Below, piece after piece: positions 44,718 to 61,867 of a DNA stretch of 64,000 nt (position 1 is the first letter of the stretch; every line of letters starts with the position of its first letter). Below the pieces are notes generated by a model. That model was not told where the DNA came from and did not search any database. It saw nothing but the letters and a program-made list of their open reading frames with translations. A program made the translations under genes and the position numbers. This stretch comes from Xestospongia muta (lineage: Eukaryota > Porifera > Demospongiae > Haplosclerida > Petrosiidae): NCBI GenBank assembly GCA_963693285.1, contig OY848931.1, positions 4,630,079 through 4,694,078 of the forward strand. The letters run 5' to 3'.

Positions 44718-45717
44718 ATGAAAGTGGCGATTGTATTGCTGTGTTGGGTGGTTTCCTCTTTTGCTCAACCACCATCTAAACACCCTGTTATTTCTGAGAC
44801 TTTCACTAGTAAAGTGAGTATGATAGTAAACAATTGTAGCATGATTTATTTTTACAGATAAGAGGGGAAACAATCGTCAAAAATGAAAAAGAACGTATGC
44901 TATTTAATAGTGAGTTTATTATATACTACATACAGATCTGTTTTTTATTCCAATTTCACCTATGCTACTCGTATTGTTAGAACCAATATGTACTTATGAT
45001 CAACAAATTATAACCTAGTGCTTTACAAGTATGTATGTATATATTATGTGCAATAAAATTAAAAGTCAAATTTGAAGTATCTTTATTGTTCATTGTCTTG
45101 TTTTAGTGACAGTTGTACGAGATTTTCAGGCTAAAAAACAAGTTTCTGAAGAAACCATTGCTTCAAAAGATATGCCACTTGACCATGAGTGGGACCTGTT
45201 ACGATATGACCTTAACAAGACCTATTACATGTCATGGTATGTATAATATATTTATATATATATATAATTGTTTATGATTGAGTTTGTTGCTAATTCAATA
45301 TTTTATAGGGAAGGTGACAGTCCTAGAGGATCATGTCATGGACAAGGTGCTGATGACTTTGATCCTCTATGGGACTGGGTCAAGTATGCTAAATATAATG
45401 AAACTGAAGAGTATAATCATCATAAAGTTGATATCTATGTGTACAAGGTAAGTCAGTAACATATATTGCTCTTTTTATGTCACCTACAATAGATGATGAA
45501 TAACAGTGAATTGTCACTTGGAGTATTGCCTGAAGATCCTAACACTCCTTATGTCGTTTGGCAAATTGATAGTGATAATTATGTTGTCTACAACTTTGAC
45601 AGCTTTAAGCCAGCTGTACATGACGTTCATGCATTTGATGTTCCTCAAGTATGCCAGTCCTCGATGATAAAGAAACCACAATTTCAAGATAGGCCAAAAT
45701 TGTTTAAGTTGTTTTAA
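44718..45717 (+). CDS. Secreted-protein family member 11 (B-type), intact
   Basis: Five exons, intact frame. The signal peptide is MKVAIVLLCWVVSSFAQ. It differs from members 5 and 8 in exon 3 (TVVRDFQAKKQVSEETIASK, DMPLDHEWD), exon 4 (GSCHGQGADDFDP) and strongly in exon 5, where PYVVWQIDSDNYVVYNFDSF replaces PYIYREININNNVVY. The final HAFDVPQVCQ and KLFKLF tail are kept. Amino-acid changes concentrated in one exon while introns stay nearly identical suggest diversifying change or conversion. It sits in block III, upstream of a relic and a P450 pseudogene. Confidence 0.78.
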
Positions 45718-45861
45718 AAAAACAATGCGCTGTTAAATTTACTTTTTTCTGTTTTTGCTGATTTGTCTTGATCATTTTAACCTTGAACTTTGAACCTTGA
45801 TCTTCTAATTGAATAAATTTGACCTTAGGTTTAGTCCACTTCAGTGTGCTACCTAATTTAA

Positions 45862-46575
45862 AATTTTAAGGTCGTATGGTATCTTGTTTGATTGCTCTCT
45901 CTTATGCACAGCCACTTTCTCAACATACTTGAGAAAATATACTTGTATTCCTTTATAAAGGTCAGGTGAGAATATGTTTACAAAAGTGAATGAGTATATA
46001 TTGAAGGTGAATCTTACCTGTTTTAAACTATATGTTTATGGCTGTTCTTTACAGGTGCTAAGCTTGTGTGAGATTTTTAAGCTAAAAATAGCTTCATGAA
46101 TCAGATAGGGCTTTGGTACACAATCCATTTGATCACACTTTGGACTTAAATAGATTTGATATGACTGTTTTTCCAAATTGAATGGTATGTTCATGGTAAA
46201 ATAATTCAATTATATGTGACCTGATTTGCAATAAGGGACCACTTCTGTCAAAATATTTGTGACCTGATTTGTGAAAAGGGACCACTACTATTAAAACATC
46301 TCAAAAAACCATTTCGTTGTTTGTACAGTTACCACGAATAGTTGTGTAAATATAGCATCTGTATGTATATAAAACAGTTTCTGAGTTGTTTTAACAGTGG
46401 TCCTTTTTCACAAATCAGGTCACAAAATGTTTACCAGAAGTAGTCCCCTATGCTATACATAAACTCAAATCTTTCCAGAGACTATTTACTAAATATCCTG
46501 ATAATAGTAATTTCTCTCCTATATAGGACTGAGGAAGTATTTTAAATATAATGGCACCACTCACTAGTACTAATT
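45862..46575 (+). pseudogene. Degenerate secreted-protein relic, block III copy (psi-12)
   Basis: Shortened version of the relics at 30893 and 42330, lacking several hundred bases between the exon-1-like and exon-2-like parts. It contains the third MITE copy at 46216-46423. Confidence 0.72.
46216..46423. mobile_element. MITE copy 3 with doubled left terminus
   Basis: The left inverted repeat appears twice (GTGACCTGATTTGCAATAAG, then again GTGACCTGATTTGTGAAAAG about 45 bp later) before the usual interior and right end. The second left end is closer to the mirror image of the right end than the first. Confidence 0.7.
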
Positions 46576-46719
46576 TGATATCTACATAACATGAGCCTAT
46601 AGCTATAGAAGAACTATCTAGCTAGCAAATGGGTTCAATTTTCTCTTTTCCTTTATGCTCTAATTAAATCAAGTGGACCAATACAATCATTTTCTCTCAC
46701 GCTATTTATTTTACATTCC

Positions 46720-47913
46720 ATTATTAGACATTTGATCCTCTACATTTTACACCAGAGAACAATAAAGGACATCATCATCTTTTATAACGAAGAAAAATTA
46801 AATGTCAACAAAACGTTGAACTCCATCCCCCTGCAATTGCACTTGAAATGGAGTTCTCTTTGAGCCTAGTTCTACAAACTTTATTTGCTGTTATCCTACT
46901 TATTTATCTTTTGCCCTATATCTACCGTACAATAAAACGTCAATGGAGAATCTATACATTGTTAAAACAACTTCCCTGTGACCTACAACAACATTGGTTG
47001 ATGGGACATTCTTTAAAAGTAAGCTGAAAAGATTGAAGTATATATTGTTCTGTTATAGATAGTAAGAACTATGTATTCTGGTGAATTACTCAAGTATTTA
47101 TCATCATGGTCAAAGCTTGGCAAGATTGTCAGGGTAAGAGCTGGCCCCCTTTTCAAAGTGGGAATGTGTCTTCATCCTGACACTGCTAAAATAGGAGGTC
47201 AGAAATAATCATGTAATTATGTATACTGTGCTCCATGGTGCAGATCCAAAAGCTGATGTTGTCTATTACCCAATGATGCCATGGCTAGGTCTGTGATATA
47301 TATATATAAATATTTCAATGTGTTTTATTATTTAGGAGATGGGCTAGAACAAGATGTCTGTTAACACCAGCTTTCCACTTTGATATTCTCAAACCATATG
47401 TTGCAGTCTATTTATGAATTATCAGATCTTATCATGCAAAGAATTATATAAGCATTAACTAACATTTTAACAATAAATACACTATTAAGTTAGGATAATA
47501 GCAATATCCCCTTCAGGTTTTTCCCAGCATATTATGATTGGATCTATGCTTTGATGCCATCTAAACATCATTTTGATAAGGCTTGTAATATGGTTCATAA
47601 CTTTTCAATGGATGTCATCAAGAAACGAAGAGCTGCTCTACAAAAATGAAAGTAAATTTTGTATTATGTAATTCTTGACACATTCCTTTGCGTAAACTAA
47701 AGGTCAAGATATTCTATCAGTTGTTGAAAACATTGGTAAAAAGTGGAAATATTTTATTGATATACTTTTGGAAGCAAGAGTAAGTTTATTTTATGTATCA
47801 AATTAATATGAAGCTATTGTATGTAGGATGAAGATGACAATGGATTATCTGATGAAGATATTAGAGCTGAAGTTGATACATTGATGTTTGAAGGTCATGA
47901 TACAACAGCATCT
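46720..47913 (+). pseudogene. CYP4-type P450 pseudogene, 5' part (block III)
   Basis: A scrap of the TFDPL-type exon at about 46725-46785 precedes a full exon 1 starting at about 46849. Exon 2 keeps WSKLGKIV in frame here, but the next exon is deleted internally ([11 protein letters not shown] removed, leaving GRWARTRCLL-like sequence), and the exon fusion VAVY..ELSDL seen in block I is shared. Sequence ends at the DTTAS codons at 47913, where element II begins. Confidence 0.86.
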
Positions 47914-50900
47914 CTAGTAAAATCATAGATATTCTCTCTAATATCTATGGTAAAATATTTACCACGCCTATTAATTTCACAAAGGCGCCAAAGTTTTTAT
48001 AGAAGAAATTTGATTGGCTATATTTTCTATGTTTGTTTTTTTGTGTTTATTATTCTCTCATGGTGTCACATTGTTTTTTTTAACACGTTACACGATAAGG
48101 ACGAGTCTCTGAGTGTATATAAGCCGAGTACAGAAGCAGTAAAATCACTTCATAAAAAGGACTTGATCACTCTTTTTCTATAAAGACAGATTCTCTGGAA
48201 CCTGTTCTGGCAGACTACCACCATATCTAACTCGTTATGCTGCCTATTACTGGAGAGGATCCTGCTGCTGTTTGTATCTCTCTACCAACTATATGGAGAT
48301 TTGAATGCTACCGACTACTAAACACCAATCCTGTGATGAAGGAGATGGTAATACGGTGCTACTACTGATGGTGAGTCCTGGCACTAAATCTGGTACTGTT
48401 CTGCTACTGATATGACGAAATGGGAATGCTAGTGACTGTTCTGCTACTGATATGACGAAATGGGAATGCTAGTGACTTACTTACTACTAAGAAAAGCAAG
48501 AGTCTGAGTCTGCAATGAGGACACAAGAAAAGCAACTGCGGAATGCTACTGATCTGCAATGAAGAGACAACAATGCTACTTCAAAATGAAGTATCTACTG
48601 TACCAACAAGAGATGTACCTTATTTATGTGAGTCTACCATATTGTGAACAGATGTCAAGAGTAAAAGTCTACTGTCAAGAGTAAAAGTCTATTTATGCGA
48701 GTCTACCATATTGTGAACAGATGTCAAGAGTAAGAGATGTACCTTATTTATGTCACTTCAAAATGAAGTATCTACTGTACCAACAAGAGATGTACCTTAT
48801 TTATATGAGTCTACCATATTGTGAACAGATGTCAAGAGTAAAAGTCTACGGTCAAGAGTAAAAGTCTATTTATGCAAGTCTACCATATTGTGAGTCTACC
48901 ATATTGTGAACAGATGTCAAGAGTAAAAGTCTACGGTCAAGAGTAAAAGTCTATTTATGCAAGTCTACCATATTGTGAACAGATATCAAGAGTAACTACT
49001 GTGCAAGTCTACCATATTGTGAACAGATGTCTAATGAACACTTCACTTCAAAATGAAGTATCTACTGTACCAACAAGAGTGTGAACAGATGTCTAAGCAA
49101 GTCTACCATATTGTGAACAGATGTCTAATGAACACTTCACTTCAAAATGAAGTATCTACTGTACCAACAAGAGTGTGAACAGATGTCTAATGCTTCAAAA
49201 TGAAGTATCTACTGTCATCACCTACTTTCAAAATGAAGTAGTTTCAAGTCCGAGTCTACCATATTGTGAACAGATCTACCATATTGTGAACAGATGTCTA
49301 ATAATGAAGTATCTAGTGTCATCACCTACTTTGTCATGTGAACAGATATCTAACCCTTTGTCAGAAGTCAGTCATGAGGTCAAACGGTGAACAGATCTAC
49401 CATATTGTGAACAGATGTCTAATAATGAAGTATCTAGTGTCATCACCTACTTTGTCATGTGAACAGATATCTAACCCTTTGTCAGAAGTCAGTCATGAGA
49501 TCAAACGGTCAGTCATGAGGTCCTGGTTAGTACAGGTGGATTAGAGGATACTAATATACATTTCTAGGCTAGTATGGGTGGACTAGACTTGGATAACGTA
49601 CATTTTCTAGGCTAGTATGGGTGAATTTTCTAGGCTAGTATGGGTGGACTAGACTAGGATAATGTACATTTTCTAGGCTAGGACTAGACTAGGATAATGT
49701 ACATTTTCTAGGCTAGGACTAGACTAGGATAATGTACATTTTCTAGGCTGGTGGACTGGACTAGGATAAGTCTAGTCCATGTACATTTTCTAGGCTAGTA
49801 TGGGTAAACTAGACTAGAGAGAGAGAAAAGAACCTTCAATATGAGATTAGATTTCACAATGTGGTTGGATGACTAACCCATTGGCAGAAATCTCAATCTT
49901 GAGAAGAGTCTTTGCAAGAGTTTACCACCAGAAGAGTCTACAGCAGAAGATGGAAGTCTACCCTGAAAATTGAAGAAATTAATTTGTCAATGTGGTTAGA
50001 TGTTCTGTTCACAATATGCTTGGAGCGGTTAGATGTTCTGTTCACAATATGGTTGGAATAGTCTACAGCAGAAGATATGAGTCTACCCTGACAAAATTAA
50101 TGTGGTTAGATGTTCTGTTCACAATCTGGTTGGAAGAGTCTACCTGCAGCAAGTGTACAACAGAAGATATGATCACAATATGGTTGGAGTGGTTAGATGT
50201 TCTGTTCACAATATGGTTGAAGAGTCTACAGCAGAAGATATGAGTCTACCCTGACAAAATTAATGTGGTTAGATGTTCTGTTCACAATCTGGTTGGAAGA
50301 GTCTACCTGCAGCAAGTCTACAACAGAAGATATGATCACAATATGGTTGGAGTGGTTAGATGTTCTGTTCACAATGTGGTTGTAGTGGTTAGATGTTCTT
50401 GTTCACAATATGGTTGGAAGAGTCTACAGCAGAAGATGAGTCTATCCTGACAATAGAAAATTAATTTGTCAAGATGTTCTGTTCATAATATGGTTGGACC
50501 ATTGTTGAGGAGAAGATTACCTAGTAGTATGGTTGGAGTCTGATGGTTAGAGTCTGTGGTTCACAATATGGTTGGAAGAGTCTATCAGCAAGAGTGTACC
50601 AAGATGGTTGGTTCACAATATGGTTGGAGTCTGTGGTTCACAATATGGTTGGAAGAGTCTATCAGCAAGAGTGTACCAAGATGGTTGGAAGAGCAAGAGT
50701 GTATTGTCAAGACCATTGTTGAGGAGAAGATTACCTAGTAGTTGAGCAGCCGAAAGATTTCTGGTAGGTTGGCAGATCGTAGGTTGGAGAGTTATTAAGG
50801 CTACCATATTTTCTACATTAATCTCTTACAATCTTTTTTAATCTTTAGGCATTGTCTACCATTAAAGGAGTCTACCATTCTACTACATTCTACTATCTTT

Positions 50901-53002
50901 TAAAGGAGCCTACCATTCTACTATCGTTGTGAATCTTAATCTTTAGGCATTGGAGTCTACCATTCTACTATCATTGTGAATCTACCAGGAGTGTGAGTAC
51001 CATCTTTTTTAATCTTTAGGCGTAGTCTACCATTATGAGTCTACCATTCTACTATCATAAGAGTCTACCAGTCTACCTTGTGTGAATCTACCAGGACTGT
51101 GAGTATCATTGTATCCATGTCTACCATTAAAGGAGTCTACCATTCTACTATCATCTTTTGTAAAGGAGTCTACTGTTCTACTACCATTGTGAATCTACCA
51201 GGAGTGTGGATACAACGAATACCGTTGTATCCATAACATACATGGATGTCAACTGTCTATAGGTACCAGAGTGCCATTGTCAAGTGTACTAGGAGTGTGT
51301 ACCAGAAATGTGTAGAGTCCAAATCTAATTGAGTTTTGCTGTGTGGAGTACGTAACCAACTGTGTGGAGTTGAGTCTACCATTGTATGTAATGAGTCTAC
51401 CAGGAGTGCATAGCCAACTATGCAACTATAATTGAGCTGAGTCTAAAATGATGAGTCTACCAATAATTGAGTCTACCATAGTGGACCCAGAAGCCAACTA
51501 TGCAACTCTAATTGAGCTGAGTCTAAAATGATGAGTCTACCAATAATTGAGTCTACCTGTGGAGTTGAGTCTACCATTGTATGTAATGAGTCTACCAGGA
51601 GTGCATAGCCAACTATGCAACTATAATTGAGCTGAGTCTAAAATGATGAGTCTACCAATAATTGAGTCTACCATAGTGGACCCAGAAGCCAACTATGCAA
51701 CTCTAATTGAGCTGAGTCTAAAATGATGAGTCTACCAATAATTGAGTCTACCATAGTGGACCCAGAATCTATTTATGATTCTACCATAGTGGACCCAGAG
51801 TGTCACTGTGGCAGGAGTGCTATCACTGTGGAATCTATCGTATGAGTCTACCAGGAGTGCATATGTGCAAGTCTAATTGAGTCTACCAATAATTGAATCT
51901 ACCATTATGGAGTCAAAACATTATGGTGCCTGTGCATGAATATGTGCAAGGCTAATTGAGTCTACCATTATGGAGTCAAAAACATTTTCTGAATCTACCG
52001 TTGTGGATGAGTCTATTCATTATGGAGTCAAAACATTGTGCTGTCTGTGATTTTCTGAATCTACCATTGATGACTTACTACTAAATAAGAGTCTTGAGTC
52101 TGCAATGAAGACACAAGGACACAAGAACAGCAACCAATCAGCACTTGCAATGAGGACACAAGAAAAGCCTATCTGCACTCAGGACACAACAGATGTCTAA
52201 TACCATATTGAACAGATATTGTGAACAGATGTCTAATGAGAGTCTACCCAAGTGAAGTAAAATATGCGAGTCTACTGTGTGAGTCTACCATATTGATATT
52301 GTGAACAGATGTTTAATGCGAGGTCTACCCAAGTAAAGAGCAAAAGAGTCTACCATATTGTGAACAGATGTTTAATGTGAGTCTACCCAAGTGAAGTAAA
52401 GTATGCGAGAACAAGTGTGAAGAGTCTACTGTACGTATTGTGAACAGATGTCTAATGCGACTAATACAAGTAAAATATGCAAGTCTACCAACAAGAGCAA
52501 AAGTCTACTGTGCAAGTCTACCATATTGTGAACAGATCACCTACTTTGTCCTGTGAACAGATGTCTGATCAAGACATGAGATCCTGGCGATGTGCTTCAG
52601 AAATGGTGCAATCTCCCATATTGTGAACAGATCCACCTCTAGTCCAATGTACATTTCTAGGCTAGTATGGGTGAACTAGACTAGGATAATATGCATTTTC
52701 ATTGTAGTTGAGCAGCCGAAAAATTTCTGGTAGTTCTACCATTCTACTATCATTGTGAATCTACCAGGAGTGTGAGTACCATCTTTTTTAATCTTTAGAC
52801 ATTGTCTACCATTAAAGGAGTCTATCATTCCAACTGTTTAATGTTTTGAGCAATTTTTGATGTTACCATGAGTCTCTGTGTTAAAATCCTAACATATTTT
52901 TGTCTGTGCAGACTGACCGTGGTGATGTAGTCTTGTTTGCTTTAGCCTCTCTGAGGTAACTGTATATATATTATGAACTACAAGTGGACACTAACTGTAT
53001 AC
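47914..53002 (+). repeat. 5.1-kb promoter-plus-minisatellite element, copy II
   Basis: It has the same junctions with P450 sequence as element I, and the same leader with the CCAAT-like box at 48013 and TATATAAG at 48116. The repeat portion has been reorganised. Forward 'CTACCATATTGTGAACAGATG' units lie at about 48625-49510, reverse-complement 'GTTCTGTTCACAATATGG' units at about 49990-50670, and a class absent from element I ('ATTGAGTCTACCATAGTGGA') at about 51360-51800. Forward units return at 52190-52640. A 3' exon-like segment and final P450 exon fragment follow. No long coding frame is convincing. Confidence 0.85.
48013..48123 (+). promoter_or_regulatory. Candidate core promoter of element II
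   Basis: ATTGGCTAT and TATATAAG with the same spacing as in element I, in an almost unchanged 300-bp leader, although the downstream array has diverged strongly between the two copies. Confidence 0.45.
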
Positions 53003-53140
53003 TTGTTCTTGCTCACATCTTACATAATTTTGAGATACATTTACCAGATAATGCTAAAGAACCCAAAATATTATGATAAATCTTATGACATAAAGATGGT
53101 CTTCACCTGAAATTAATACCTATATTTTAGTTTGATTAAA
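53003..53140 (+). pseudogene. P450 last-exon fragment after element II
   Basis: The end of a CYP4 final exon (LAHILHNFEIHLPDNAKEPK-like, then LRP.DGLHLKLIP) directly follows the element and ends about 140 bp before the next intact P450 gene. Confidence 0.8.
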
Positions 53141-53275
53141 TAATATCGGAATGTCTCTTCATTTGTTCCTCTGTTAATAAAGTATCATTGATATTGTGTA
53201 AGACAAGTAATTACGAGTGGGTGGTTAGAATATCAGCAAACTACCCAACTCCACCCCCCTGCAATTCTACTTGAA

Positions 53276-55319
<2,044 letters not shown>

Positions 55320-55434
55320 TTTGATTAAATATTATTGGAATGTCTCTTCATTTATTTTATAAAGAAGAAAAATTACAAGTAGGTGAATGTCAACAAACTA
55401 TCGAACTCCGCCCACCCCTTGAATTGCACTTGAA

Positions 55435-57471
<2,037 letters not shown>

Positions 57472-57997
57472 TTTGATACTATACTAACATATTGTAAAGA
57501 CATTTATGATAATTTCATAATACATTATACCTGCTATGTACTATACCTGAAAATATGTTCTGCTATTTTACTTTGATTTATAATTAATACTATGATTTTA
57601 TTGATACTAATTGGTATGATATCATAAAAATTGTTTTCCCTGTCTACCATATCTTAATTTGGTCTCAATTTATTAAAATGGTGAGACTTTATATAATATT
57701 GTGTACATTACTTACTATACAGATATATGTATGTATGAATTATACAGAAGGTGTTACATACTTGTACTCAGCGATATGAGTGTGGCATTGCACAAATTTA
57801 TTAATCAAACACAATTTTTTATTATAAAATAATATTTAATCAAATTAAATGTAGGTATTTATTTCTGGTAAGACAATCTTTATATAACGAGCTAGCTAGT
57901 ATGGTTATAGTCTGTGACATTACATAATAAAAGCAGTTTGTCTCCTGTGACAATTATATGTATAAACTAAATCTTACCAGGCAAGATAATAGCCCAA
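57472..57997. other. Intergenic AT-rich region after P450 gene 2
   Basis: About 525 bp, AT-rich, with probable 3' untranslated sequence at the left. Nothing else recognised. Confidence 0.5.
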
Positions 57998-58290
57998 GGG
58001 TAACATGTACTAAATATTCTGATAATGGTAATTTCTCTCGTGTATAGGATTGGGTGAAATGTATAATGACATCAAAATCACAAAGTAATATTTACATATA
58101 TAAAGTGAGTCGACTAGATATAGCTAATGTTGTTTATGAAATCTTAATACACATTATCTTTAGGTGTGTTCAATGATGAACGACAAAAAAAGAATTTTGA
58201 GATACTCCTAATGATGAACTTGCTTCCAGGATATGATCACAACAAAACTATTCCTCCACAATTTGCAGTAGCCTGTGTATAGAATATAAT
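57998..58290 (+). pseudogene. Decayed secreted-protein exon 4-5 relic between P450 genes
   Basis: TACTAAATATTCTGATAATG, an acceptor, GGATTGGGTGAAATGTATAA, then ATATATAAAGTGAGTC closely parallel the exon-4 end and donor of the array genes, and especially the psi-6/9/12 relics. A weak exon-5-like piece with several lesions follows. It shows the array and the P450s were interleaved here too. Confidence 0.65.
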
Positions 58291-58747
58291 TTCATTGAGT
58301 GTAATAAGAGTATTGCCTGATCAGTGTCATCTGGTTGCTAAGAGATCTGGCAAGAAGTCTGTATCACAGCCTCATTCCCTTATAACCCTTATAACATAGA
58401 ATGCAACAATATCACTATATATAACAATATCACTGATATTATTTAAATAATTTAGATAGTTAGTGAATATACTTAATTATTTGTGTCACTCGTGCTATTA
58501 TGTAGGGATGATGTAATTGATTACATATCTTGTTTGGATTCTTACTACATGTTTTAGCCATCACTACATTTACTTCATTTTATGAAATGTTTTATTATTT
58601 ATTTATTTATTTGGTTAACTTTTTTAAATGCAAGTTCTTTGAAAGGCAATGAGATTTCATGTTCAGTTCAATCAGTTGACAAAAAGTGTTCTTATAATAT
58701 TTTACTTATCAAACGTTATTTCTATTATAAAATAATATTTAAGCAAA
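58291..58747. other. Convergent intergenic region between P450 relic and inverted gene 3
   Basis: AT-rich; contains short ATTT repeats near 58590. No gene, RNA or mobile element was recognised. Confidence 0.5.
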
Positions 58748-60822
<2,075 letters not shown>

Positions 60823-60896
60823 TGTTGACTGTGTTATTAGAGTAATTAAGACTTATTGGAGGTGTGGCTAATTATCATTTTGTGTAACTTGCAAAA
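60823..60896. promoter_or_regulatory. 74-bp divergent start region of P450 gene 3 and the EGF gene
   Basis: The two coding starts face away from each other with only 74 bp between them, so 5' untranslated and promoter elements must be very short or overlap. An inverted CCAAT-type ATTGGAGG is present at about 60855. Confidence 0.5.
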
Positions 60897-61809
60897 ATGA
60901 AAGCGCCAGCTGCTCTGTTCTTGTTACTGGTATGTTCTTTGAAGCCATCGGTAAGTGGTGATTTGTGGTGAAAGTTGTGCTTAAATGAGTATAGATTCAG
61001 AGTGGAGAGCCGTGTATTGACCAGAAGGATTGTTTATCTGGACTCTGCTTTGGGAAGAGATGTTGTATGTGAGATAACACATATTATCATTATAATGATT
61101 GTATCATTGCAGTAAGTAAAACAAAAATTTATAGTCAAGTTGGCAACAGTAGAGTCTTTGTGAGTACATTTTCCATTTGAAGGATTCACTTTCTATCTTT
61201 TTCTAAGATCAAAGAAAAGGGTAGTGCTTGTGGCCGTAAGTGTTATTCCACTAATGATTGTGGAGATTGTCAGTATTGTTATGGAAGTCAATGTTGTAAG
61301 TCCTTATCAACTTAACCATTCTCTTTTAAAATTGACTTGATTTCTGCTTATAAAGGTAACTGTAAGAATGATAAGTCTTGTAAGTGCGATTTTAACTCAA
61401 CGCATGACAGAGGAACAACGCAATGTGGAAAAACTTGTAAAACTTGGACTGATTGCGACCAGCAGCAGTGTGGTGCCTGTTCCCACAACATTTGCAGTAA
61501 TGAGATTACTATAATTGTTGTATTATTATATCTTCATTTATAAAGTTAACTGGCCAATTGTCTTGAAGCTTGACAATCATCAACTCAACAAAGGATCAAC
61601 TTCTAATATCGCTGGCATGGAAGTATAACTATATATTGTGTTGGAAATAATGCTGTATCTTAATTAATGTAGGCATATTTCAGGTTTCAGTGGGCTGTTA
61701 TGATGCCTGTTAAATTTATGACAGTAACCCTAACTAAAACATCCCCAAGTGGTTTTTTAACACTGTATGTTTACCGATCTTTACTTAAACATGTGTGTAT
61801 ATGTATGTA

Positions 61810-61867
<58 letters not shown>

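Noticed and set aside
47947..48183. 78-codon frame MVKYLPRLLISQRRQSFYRR
   Set aside because: It spans the promoter-like leader of element II; the equivalent frame in element I is broken, so coding is unlikely.
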